The position numbers and the translations under genes are program-made. Below are positions 28,504 to 36,792 of a stretch of DNA of 64,000 nucleotides, piece after piece. Numbering within the stretch: the first letter of the stretch is position 1; each line of letters begins with the position of its first letter. The DNA lies in contig NC_010718.1 in NCBI RefSeq assembly GCF_000020005.1, forward strand, positions 1,555,001 to 1,619,000. The letters run 5' to 3'. Source of the DNA: Natranaerobius thermophilus JW/NM-WN-LF (lineage in GTDB: Bacteria; Bacillota; Natranaerobiia; Natranaerobiales; Natranaerobiaceae). Under the pieces are notes generated by a model, which saw nothing but the letters and a program-made list of their open reading frames with translations, made no database searches and was not told the origin of the DNA.

Positions 28504-30435
28504 CTATTTGAGATTCAACTTATTTTCTAAAGTTAATTTGATTTTATATAGTATAATTTTTCTTAATTTAGAAGTAGTATTATCTTGTAATAAATTATTT
28601 ATAATATTATACATTTCCTTTAAGAAAGCTAACTCATTTTCATTTAAATCAAAGTTTTTTTGCCTATACTCTAGCAGTTCGTATAAATAATTAACCATAT
28701 TTATTGAGCTATCACATAAAATGGATCTAATATCTTCAGTAGATAAGCTATAGTACCAATAATCAATAGGATCGTTAAAAATATTCCAAAGTTCATTTTT
28801 CTCCTCCTTTTCAAACCATTCACATACCATTTTCGATTTATTTTTGTAAAATTGACTTTTCAATTCATCATTTAGTTCTTTTAATTTATCTTCTATTTCT
28901 TTAAAATCATTTGACTCTTTTGACGATAAATCTTTATATATACTTGACGGAAAATGTAGATCAGTATCTTTTAAATAATTGTTGGGTTCAGTTTGTGTAG
29001 AAGATTCTATCATACCATTCAAAATAAATTGTTTTAGACTATCAGAATCAAGAGGCAGTTCAATTATTTTAGACATGTTTCTAAATGTAAGATAGGCTTT
29101 TGGGTATTCACTTAAATACATTTCACCATTTGATAATTTTATTATTGTATTCTTTAAAGCTTCATCAAAAAATTCTTCACAAATTTGTTCAGGGTTTGTA
29201 AATGTATAATCAAATATTAAATTATGATCCGAAATTTCTTGTTGCTTATCTTGTATTATTTTAGTGATTTCTTTTTTAAAATCATTTTTATGAAATATTC
29301 CCGTAGTTATAAAAAGATGAATGGATTCGAAGAAAATCCTAACTTTTTTAAAATTAGTATAACCAAAATATTTTCTTCTGAAATCGTCTAACAGACTTGC
29401 TCTAGTAGGCTCTTCCTGTTGAGTATCCTTTTTCATAGCTTTTTCCATAGAATATTGTATTATAAGCGACATAAATTCCTGATTACTTTTAATGTTGTGC
29501 AAAGCAGAACTAATACTACTATTTTTTCTTATCTCAAATGAACAAGATAAAGTGAAACAAAGCATATTTTCTATTTCATTTTCAATAATTGTTAAATTTT
29601 CTTTATTGTAATTACTATCTAATTCATTATAGATTAATTCAAAGTCGTGTAAAGTTTGCTTTATTATTCTGAAATTTTCCATTTCGCTTTTTTTAAAAGT
29701 CTCTAATATTAGTGATTGATGAGTTAATAAAAACTCTGCATATCTGTTATTCTTAAAGGATGATTCTATTAAATTATATAGGATTAAATTTGGGTCGTTT
29801 TTAATGCGTATAGTTCTACCGATACTTTTTTCCTTTAAATCAAAATAATCATCATCTTTTTCTATTTGTTCTTCATTAGCTATTATAATAGTTGGTATGT
29901 TATCACGTTCTAAATAATTATTGATATGACCTAATATTTCTTTTGTTGTTAAACTACTTCTTTCAAGATCATCAAAACACAAAACAACTTTTCCTAGAGA
30001 ATATAATTCGGACACATTGACTCTATATTTATCTCTTTTTAACAGTCCAAAAGAACTAGCAGTGTTTAATAACATTTTTCCATGTTCTTTATTAAATTTA
30101 AGCTCTCGCACAGATTTTTTTACTGATGGAAGTGAAGAAAAAATTTCAAAAAATATCTTAACATCAATTTCGTTGACTTCTTTTACACCATACAGAGAAA
30201 CATATACAGGTGTTTTACTCTCTTGTTTAACTATTTCTGAAAGGTAATTATTCCAAAAAAAAGTTTTTCCACATCCCCAAGGCCCTGTAAGAACGATAGC
30301 AAAATCATTAGAATCCTTAATAATATAATTTCTCAAAGTTTCAATAATGTCATTATTAACACATATTTTATTACTAAGCATTGTTTCATCTTTATTTTGA
30401 TTACTCACAAAAAAATTTTTTAAATGCTTAATCAA
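28504..30435 (-). CDS. KAP-family P-loop NTPase
   Basis: 643 residues. Walker A GPWGCGKTFFW lies near residue 53, Walker B VVLCFDDLERSS near 150, followed by NYLERDNIPTIIIANEEQI, which is the KAP/STAND-like sensor region. The remaining 420 residues are helical and unlike anything I recognise; no membrane helices are evident, although many KAP proteins have them. TTG start with AGGAGGAG directly upstream. It leads the kinase and nuclease genes, so it is probably the sensor or switch of a three-gene unit. It begins 63 bases after the Zn-ribbon protein gene at 30499, which may be a fourth member. Confidence 0.75.
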   Translation of the reverse strand: MIKHLKNFFVSNQNKDETMLSNKICVNNDIIETLRNYIIKDSNDFAIVLTGPWGCGKTFFWNNYLSEIVKQESKTPVYVSLYGVKEVNEIDVKIFFEIFSSLPSVKKSVRELKFNKEHGKMLLNTASSFGLLKRDKYRVNVSELYSLGKVVLCFDDLERSSLTTKEILGHINNYLERDNIPTIIIANEEQIEKDDDYFDLKEKSIGRTIRIKNDPNLILYNLIESSFKNNRYAEFLLTHQSLILETFKKSEMENFRIIKQTLHDFELIYNELDSNYNKENLTIIENEIENMLCFTLSCSFEIRKNSSISSALHNIKSNQEFMSLIIQYSMEKAMKKDTQQEEPTRASLLDDFRRKYFGYTNFKKVRIFFESIHLFITTGIFHKNDFKKEITKIIQDKQQEISDHNLIFDYTFTNPEQICEEFFDEALKNTIIKLSNGEMYLSEYPKAYLTFRNMSKIIELPLDSDSLKQFILNGMIESSTQTEPNNYLKDTDLHFPSSIYKDLSSKESNDFKEIEDKLKELNDELKSQFYKNKSKMVCEWFEKEEKNELWNIFNDPIDYWYYSLSTEDIRSILCDSSINMVNYLYELLEYRQKNFDLNENELAFLKEMYNIINNLLQDNTTSKLRKIILYKIKLTLENKLNLK

Positions 30436-30498
30436 AGACTCCTCCTATCTAAAAATTTAATTAAAAATATATGCCGCTATAAGTGATCGCATACAGTC

Positions 30499-31560
30499 TT
30501 ACTTCTCTTTTACATCAAAATTAGTATAATATCTACATATGTTGTGTTTCCCATGGCACGATGTACACGTAACAAACCAATTATATATAAATTGATTTAA
30601 AATATCTTTGTTTAGTTCTATTACTTCATTACATAATTCGCATTCAAATGTTATTGAAGCATTCTGCTCGTCTAATATTTCTAAAATATTAGAAGGGTTA
30701 TTTTTAAACATGCTTGTTTCAATAAATTCTGATACATCAGAATATTTGGCTAATCTAATCATCCTATTTAATAAAATATTAAACTCATCTACCTCTAATA
30801 TACTTAAAAAAATAGCTTCACAAATTTCTAATACATAAGCCATTAATTGTGGAAGTACAGTATAATAATAGTCCCAAAATTTATTCCAATCATCTAAATT
30901 AGCAAATATAAAATTCAAATTATTTCTTTCAGTCCTATAATTATTAGATCGAGTTACTATGTGCATCGATCTGTTCCATATTTTTTGTAAACTCATTTCT
31001 TCTTTGCTTTCAAATCTAAATTTGTATATTAAATTATTTGTATTTAAACTTTCTCCCATATAACTTTTTGAACTTGCTAATTTTATAATCTTTTTAACCC
31101 TTTCATTTGTAAAAACTTTCCTATTTGAGACATCATACTCATCAATATCTTGGTACATAATTTTCTGATAAAATTCCTCATTATTAGCTAGTAACCACTC
31201 TAAATATAATAAATTATCTCTTAATGGTTTTCTTAATAAACTATAAGCAACTGTTACTTTACCTCTTTCAGAACAACTAATAGATTCATAAATATAGTAG
31301 CAAAAATCCTTAAGTAATGAGAAAAATACATGACTTGTAAATTGTGATAAAGCAATTTTATGATATCCGTTATTATCTAACCATTCAAAAATATCTTCTG
31401 CATTTTCAAACGACTCAACTTCATCTTCTTTTAAATTAAATTTTACAGTAGATAGACTTTTAGAATCAGCTTGTCTCAACATGTTGCCCAAGATATCATA
31501 AGAATAAAGAAGATAATCATGTTTTTTCCAGTGTTTTTTCGGTAAAATACTATAACTCAA
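30499..31560 (-). CDS. Unknown helical protein with C-terminal zinc ribbon
   Basis: 353 residues, TTG start with AAGGAGGAGGAG upstream. Mostly alpha-helical; the segment SLLRKPLRDNLLYLEWLL resembles helices of AbiV/HEPN-like or DUF5677-like proteins, but I find no clear R-x4-6-H motif. The C-terminal 45 residues carry CELC and CTSCH, a zinc ribbon. It precedes the KAP NTPase gene by 63 bases on the same strand and may belong to that operon. I do not recognise the family. Confidence 0.6.
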   Translation of the reverse strand: MSYSILPKKHWKKHDYLLYSYDILGNMLRQADSKSLSTVKFNLKEDEVESFENAEDIFEWLDNNGYHKIALSQFTSHVFFSLLKDFCYYIYESISCSERGKVTVAYSLLRKPLRDNLLYLEWLLANNEEFYQKIMYQDIDEYDVSNRKVFTNERVKKIIKLASSKSYMGESLNTNNLIYKFRFESKEEMSLQKIWNRSMHIVTRSNNYRTERNNLNFIFANLDDWNKFWDYYYTVLPQLMAYVLEICEAIFLSILEVDEFNILLNRMIRLAKYSDVSEFIETSMFKNNPSNILEILDEQNASITFECELCNEVIELNKDILNQFIYNWFVTCTSCHGKHNICRYYTNFDVKEK

Positions 31561-31705
31561 ATATTCTTCTCCTCCTCCTTAAAAAATACCGTTCGCATTG
31601 TTTGTAAATGCTTGGACTTACCACAACCGATCTACAATACCATCTTGTATTAAAACTACTAAATCGATTATTCAATGTTTATGAAAGAGGCATTTTATCT
31701 GATCA

Positions 31706-32620
31706 TTAGTTAAGTTCTTTTTGCATTGGATCAATAATTTTTAGGTTTAAGGCACAATTTGTATTCACTTCTTTTACATACCATTTCCCAGAAATCTTAA
31801 CTAGCTTAAAATTAGGTCCTTCAGGAGCTATAACCCCTTGTTGTCTCATTTGCTTTATAATCTTTTCTGTATTTTCTTTAACTAACTTTTCCAAATCCTG
31901 AATTTCTTGCACTAATTTTTGATAAATCATAACATCTGCAACCGAAGTTCCAGCAGTAGTTATACCCCATCCAGGCGGTGCGATTGGCAATAAATTTCCT
32001 TTTTCATCTTGTAAGTTAATTAATATATTTCCACCTGATTTTCTCAATTTCAAATGTTCATCTTCTTCAAAATCAGGGGTTACAGCTGAAACCCCATTTA
32101 GTTTAAAGGGGTCTAACACCCAAGGCCAGTTATCATACATGATTTGCAACACATCTTTTTTTGCCCAATTTCCATGTTCATATATATTAATTAAATAAGC
32201 TGCTTTTTCCTGATTATTATAATAAGCAAATAAAATAGGTCCTGTTCTCTCGATATAACCTCTATTGTCCAAATTATTTCCTAAATGTAAGTGAAGTACC
32301 CCCCAATCATTAAACATGCCATCATCTTTTAATTGCTTTGCACGTGTACTAAGGTAAGGGGAGATATCTCTTTCTTTTTCAATCGTATCTATAAGTTTTT
32401 CTAAGCCTTTTTCGTGTTCTGGTGGGCAATAGAATTCTTTTGATTTATATATATATTTAGCTTCTTGAATTTCTATTTTTCTTAAATAATTAAGATATTT
32501 AATTATTAGTTTATCCTTTTCGTGTTCTTCAGTAGAAAATTCTAATCCTACTTCTTTCATCTCTTTAATAAGTTCTTCCTGCCAGTCCTTTACAAAATCT
32601 ATAGACTTACTCTCAATAAT
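31706..32620 (-). CDS. Conserved unknown accessory protein, probable ATT start
   Basis: 284 residues from ATG 32560, or 304 if it starts at ATT 32620. The longer form is favoured: AAAGGAGGG lies 6 bases before ATT 32620, no good ribosome site precedes the ATG, and the 20 added codons are open and protein-like. The protein has WGVLHLHLGN, ERTGPILFAYY, YEHGNWAKKDVLQIM and APPGWGITTAG, which I associate with an uncharacterised family scattered in mobile islands. A coiled-coil-like stretch (LVQEIQDLEKLVKENTEKI) lies near residue 225. Function unknown. It stands alone between the GIY-YIG gene and the Zn-ribbon gene, 145 bases from the latter. Confidence 0.6.
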   Translation of the reverse strand: MIESKSIDFVKDWQEELIKEMKEVGLEFSTEEHEKDKLIIKYLNYLRKIEIQEAKYIYKSKEFYCPPEHEKGLEKLIDTIEKERDISPYLSTRAKQLKDDGMFNDWGVLHLHLGNNLDNRGYIERTGPILFAYYNNQEKAAYLINIYEHGNWAKKDVLQIMYDNWPWVLDPFKLNGVSAVTPDFEEDEHLKLRKSGGNILINLQDEKGNLLPIAPPGWGITTAGTSVADVMIYQKLVQEIQDLEKLVKENTEKIIKQMRQQGVIAPEGPNFKLVKISGKWYVKEVNTNCALNLKIIDPMQKELN

Positions 32621-32739
32621 TGCTTCCCTCCTTTAAACGTACCTTGGATAAAAAGTTCTAATATTTGTATACCGTATGAAAACTGCAAACTATGTATGGA
32701 AGCAATTGAACATGTCATCCTAACGTTCCGCTAAAAGAA

Positions 32740-33606
32740 TTAAAAATCTATTTTTATATTGGCCAATTTATAATCTGAAATAAGTATGTTATCTACACCC
32801 TTCTTATTACTCAACAATGCTGCATAATCTCTTATAATCATTCTTTCGATTGCTCTCCTTTGATTGTCTGAAGATATTTCATCGGGTAAAACATTGTATC
32901 TATAATAATTCCAATATGGTATTTCTTTGTGCTTACCAAACTTAAGTCTTTTAACCAAATCTTTTGCTTCACCAATATATAACAGCTTATTTGTTGTATC
33001 AATCAAAAAATATATTATATTTTCAGCACCTATTTCTGTTTCAATATCTTTTCTAGGTTTCCAATTTTGTTTATATATTCTAAAATCAGTTTTATCCCTT
33101 AATTCATCATCAATTTTATGCAGTGTTGGTGATTCTATCATTCTTCTAAATAACTCTGGGAAACTAGGTTTTTGAGTATAATGAGAAACAAAATAAAATA
33201 TTTTATTGTCTTCATCATATTCTATATCAAGAAACTCCCAGAATGGTATTTCTTCTTCGATATTATCTTTTTCTTCTCGTAACCTAATTTCAATATCTCT
33301 CATATAGCTCATTAAATAAACATCTTTCAATCTATATAAAAGCTCATCAGAAAACCAAAGTCTATAAGCTGGTGTTTTACGTCCTTTAGATGCTACAGTA
33401 ACTTGCCCTTCATAATATATATTTTCAAAGTATACACTAACTTGTGCTTTTTCATGCTTTTTAGAAGTGCAGTCATAATATTCATTTTGAATATTCCACA
33501 TGTTACATACCCATTTTGGTATTGTTGTGCCCTTATCATTAAAAAGTGATGAATCTACTTTTTTCCGCCATAAAGGGAATTGAACATCTTTTCTTTCTGT
33601 TTTCAT
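32740..33606 (-). CDS. GIY-YIG nuclease-domain protein
   Basis: 288 residues. The C-terminal 90 residues form a GIY-YIG domain: IIYFLIDT as the GIY strand, LLYIGEAKDLVKRL as the YIG strand with the catalytic arginine, and a glutamate in RRAIERMIIRDYA. The N-terminal 190 residues (KWVCNMWNI, GRKTPAYRLWFSDELL) look like a separate target-recognition domain I do not recognise. ATG with GTGGAGGTAG upstream. It may be a homing-type or restriction-like nuclease; no methyltransferase partner is encoded nearby. Confidence 0.75.
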   Translation of the reverse strand: MKTERKDVQFPLWRKKVDSSLFNDKGTTIPKWVCNMWNIQNEYYDCTSKKHEKAQVSVYFENIYYEGQVTVASKGRKTPAYRLWFSDELLYRLKDVYLMSYMRDIEIRLREEKDNIEEEIPFWEFLDIEYDEDNKIFYFVSHYTQKPSFPELFRRMIESPTLHKIDDELRDKTDFRIYKQNWKPRKDIETEIGAENIIYFLIDTTNKLLYIGEAKDLVKRLKFGKHKEIPYWNYYRYNVLPDEISSDNQRRAIERMIIRDYAALLSNKKGVDNILISDYKLANIKIDF

Positions 33607-33625
33607 ATATAACTACCTCCACAAT

Positions 33626-33715
33626 TCAACAGTATAGTAGTGAACTTGGTTTAAATTCACCCCTTAATTGGACTATGACATCAATATCTTCATCTTTAAT
33701 TTTCTGTTGTTTCAT
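33626..33715 (-). CDS. Possible 29-residue leader peptide
   Basis: An ATG with ATAGGA just before it opens MKQQKIKDEDIDVIVQLRG and ends 20 bases before the GIY-YIG start. Composition is protein-like, but with this length it could be chance or a remnant of a larger protein. Confidence 0.25.
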   Translation of the reverse strand: MKQQKIKDEDIDVIVQLRGEFKPSSLLYC

Positions 33716-33931
33716 TTCCTATTCTAATGATATTCCGACATTCCCCCAAGTTAATCATCTGTAACGTCTTAACTATCTATTCTACAACTATTCTACAAAA
33801 CCCGTAATGGGCGGGAAGTAGGAATTATTTGGGGTTTGAGAAAAAAATTATGTGGAGTGTTGACAAATAAAAGAATTAAAATGGTTTACAGATTAACTTT
33901 AAAAAAATAATTATATAGCCAACAAACTAAT
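33716..33931. other. Intergenic stretch
   Basis: Holds TATTCTACAACTATTCTACA direct repeats (about 33777-33798) and the G-rich CCCGTAATGGGCGGG; no gene seen. Confidence 0.4.
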
Positions 33932-34945
33932 TTAACTTAACACTTCGTATTGAGAGCTTTCAGAACAATCTGAGCAGATACTATAATAATCATGATTTTC
34001 TCCATTAAATATTGCAGCAAGTCTTAGGTATCTATCAGGATATGTTTCTCCACAGTCATCACAATTCCAGCTAATAAACTCATCATTGCAACTTAAACAC
34101 TCCCATACTTCTTTGTAGGGTATATACAATAAACTCTCATAATCACAAGTTGGACATATTTTAAGATTTATATCTATCATTCTTCTTTTTAGCTCTCTTA
34201 AAATTGTGTCTCTAATTATAAGCATCTCATCTTCTCCAAATAAAACATTTCTATCCTCATAGTCACTAAAACAAAATCGACATTCAATGGTATTATCGTT
34301 ACTTTTAGTCAACAGTTTTTCTGAGCAATTTGGACAAGGTATTTTTAGAAATTTCTCAGGTGCATATTCTAATCTTAATACCTCCATTTGTTTTCTTTTA
34401 ATTTCATTATTTACGTCTTTTCTATACTTTTGTAGGTAGTCTTTATCTTGTTCTAATTCTTTTAAACTTTCTAAACTAACTATACCATCATAGTCTTCAA
34501 AACTTTCCCCCAAAATATTTTTTAAAATGTATTTTATAGTAATAAATGAGTTAATTACTATTCTCTTTGCATATTCATGCTCTATTGTAAACTCATAGTG
34601 TTGTATTCGATTTCTATATTTAGATAAATCATCTAAATATTGAAGGTATCTCTGCTCCAACTCAATTTTACAAGCATTTTTCATTCTTTTTAAGGCTTGA
34701 GAAAAATTTATTGTCTTATCGTAAGTATTATTTTCATTAATTTTATCAATATCTTCAAATATAAGAGAGTCATGTTGCTGTCTTAAAACTTCTTTAAGTA
34801 GCAATTCAGCACTATGGTGAAGAAGTAATATACAATATTTATATTGTCTACTGTCATTGTACTCTTTACCTTTAATATAATAATTTATGCTTTCTTCAAA
34901 TGAATCCATAGAGTTTTCAATTAAATTAAACTTAATTATGGTCAC
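33932..34945 (-). CDS. HEPN-domain protein with multiple zinc ribbons
   Basis: 337 residues, GTG start with GGAGG 8 bases upstream. The first 140 residues form a HEPN-like four-helix unit with the RNase-type motif R-N-R-I-Q-H (Rx4H) near residue 112. The rest carries zinc-binding pairs: CPNC/CRFC, CPTC/CLSC and CDDC/CSDC, giving three ribbons. HEPN proteins in such islands are usually RNases acting in abortive infection. The gene follows the Gabija-like helicase gene by 86 bases on the same strand and may work with it or alone. Confidence 0.7.
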   Translation of the reverse strand: MTIIKFNLIENSMDSFEESINYYIKGKEYNDSRQYKYCILLLHHSAELLLKEVLRQQHDSLIFEDIDKINENNTYDKTINFSQALKRMKNACKIELEQRYLQYLDDLSKYRNRIQHYEFTIEHEYAKRIVINSFITIKYILKNILGESFEDYDGIVSLESLKELEQDKDYLQKYRKDVNNEIKRKQMEVLRLEYAPEKFLKIPCPNCSEKLLTKSNDNTIECRFCFSDYEDRNVLFGEDEMLIIRDTILRELKRRMIDINLKICPTCDYESLLYIPYKEVWECLSCNDEFISWNCDDCGETYPDRYLRLAAIFNGENHDYYSICSDCSESSQYEVLS

Positions 34946-35030
34946 CTAATCAACCTCCATCAATTAATAATTTAATTATCTAGGTACCCAAATTCCACTT
35001 CAATTCTATCAGATACCTATTCATTTGAGT

Positions 35031-36758
35031 CTACTCAATTAAAATGCAAGGATCTTTTGTAGGAGTGAATATATATGTGTTTCTACGTGCACGAGTACAA
35101 GCGACACGCAAATTTAACCTTGCTTTATCAACATTGTTTCTATGTCTAACTAGCCTTTCTTGGTAGAACCCCTCATAGATGATCACCTCATCAAATTCTT
35201 TTCCTTTAGATTTATGTATAGTCATTAAATGTATCCCGTTAATTTCATTTGATGAAGCAATAAAATGTTCTTGTAGTATAAAATCTTGGAATACTCTTCT
35301 AGCACCAACATAACTATTTTTTTCTCGCCATAACTCTACTAATTTTGAAAGCATCTTTGATGTCCTGTATAAAAGTTTTAAATTAGAAGCATCAATTATT
35401 AGATCTTTAAATACTTTTGATTCTGATTGCTTTAATATCTCAGTAACAAAATGCCAGTCACTTATAGGATCCCCTGTAAGTTCAATATTTTTGCTATCTT
35501 TTATTATTCTGCTAATATCCGCAATAAGTATTTTACGGTTTTTTCCTCTTATTTTTTCTGATTCTAAATAATTTTCAAGTGCACTTACTAATTTAAGTTC
35601 ATCTTGAGTGGGGGATTTGTCCCCTTTTCTTCCACGGAAGTATTTTACAAGATCTGAAATTATATCGTCTTCATTAACAGATTGGAGAGATATATTTTCG
35701 ATTATTCCTAATATTAATTCTGCTGCAAGTAGTGTACCTTCTTTACTGACAGCAACATGGTGTTTGAGTCCTGGAAGTTTGTTGCCACTTTTAAAAGATT
35801 GCCAACTACCAAGGTAGTTTGATACATCAGCCATTAAGTTGTTTGTCGGTACCAAAATGGCTAACGACCAATTTTTTTTATGTTTTCTTAATTTATCTCT
35901 AACTTTAAGTGTTTGATACTTTAGTTTTGAATGTCTCCCTTTACCCTTTTTAAAATCATATTTTATTATTTTTACGTTTCTATAATTTTTGCTTTTATTT
36001 GCTCCAGATAGTAAATCATTCCCAAACTGAATTAGATCGGTACCATTACTTCTATTATTTATACTAGCAAAGTCAAACTGAAAAGGCTCAAATTCCTTAA
36101 TATAATCGCTAATTCTTGCAGGGTCAGCCCCTCTAAATTCATATATTCTTTGATCTGGATCGGCAAGTGCAACCAATGTACTTCTTTTCCCTAAAATGTT
36201 AATTAATCTCCATTCGTCATAACTTGTATCTTGAAATTCATCGAGAATAATGTATGGGTATGAACTAGATATAACATTTAATAGCTTATCACTTCTGCTT
36301 AGCAATTCATAACACAGTTCAGCAAATAAATCAAAATCCACTACGCCTTCTTCTTTAAAAAGTTTTATTTTTTCTTTCCTACGCCTTTTTCCATCTCTTA
36401 TGGTAGAAAACCTTGAACAAGCTTCTTGAGGAGGTAGAATTTTAAGAGGGCTTATTGAATTGAGTAAGTAACCGTGACTCCTTAAAATATTCCATGCAAA
36501 TCCGTGATAAGTATTTACTTCGATACTTTTATTAATAAGATCTGATTCATATAAACCTGCCTGTTCCTCTACCCTAGCTATTGTAGCTCTAGCAAAGCTT
36601 AAAAACAAAATTTTTTGTTCATTTTTTAAGTGTTCATTTTTGATTAAATTCTTTGCTTTTATTAATGAAGTTGTGGTTTTTCCTGAACCAGGTCCACCTA
36701 GAACTAAACAGTTTCCTTCAGCTTTCAAGAATTCTTGTTGTTGCTTTGAGAATTCCAC
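35031..36758 (-). CDS. gajB: UvrD-like helicase, GajB-like
   Basis: Superfamily 1 helicase of 575 residues. Motif I GGPGSGKTTT near residue 18, Ia LSFARATI, motif II ILDEFQDTS near 172, motif III LADPDQRIYEFRGA, motif V MTIHKSKGKEFDEVII near 512 and motif VI RVACTRARRNTY near 550. GTG start with AAAGGAAGAGG upstream. It follows an OLD-type nuclease gene by 34 bases, the layout of the Gabija defence pair. GajB of Bacillus is shorter (about 494 residues, from memory). A lone UvrD helicase is the alternative, but gene order argues for the pair. Confidence 0.8.
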   Translation of the reverse strand: MEFSKQQQEFLKAEGNCLVLGGPGSGKTTTSLIKAKNLIKNEHLKNEQKILFLSFARATIARVEEQAGLYESDLINKSIEVNTYHGFAWNILRSHGYLLNSISPLKILPPQEACSRFSTIRDGKRRRKEKIKLFKEEGVVDFDLFAELCYELLSRSDKLLNVISSSYPYIILDEFQDTSYDEWRLINILGKRSTLVALADPDQRIYEFRGADPARISDYIKEFEPFQFDFASINNRSNGTDLIQFGNDLLSGANKSKNYRNVKIIKYDFKKGKGRHSKLKYQTLKVRDKLRKHKKNWSLAILVPTNNLMADVSNYLGSWQSFKSGNKLPGLKHHVAVSKEGTLLAAELILGIIENISLQSVNEDDIISDLVKYFRGRKGDKSPTQDELKLVSALENYLESEKIRGKNRKILIADISRIIKDSKNIELTGDPISDWHFVTEILKQSESKVFKDLIIDASNLKLLYRTSKMLSKLVELWREKNSYVGARRVFQDFILQEHFIASSNEINGIHLMTIHKSKGKEFDEVIIYEGFYQERLVRHRNNVDKARLNLRVACTRARRNTYIFTPTKDPCILIE

Positions 36759-36792
36759 AGTAACCTCTTCCTTTCAAATATTAAGTTACGGA

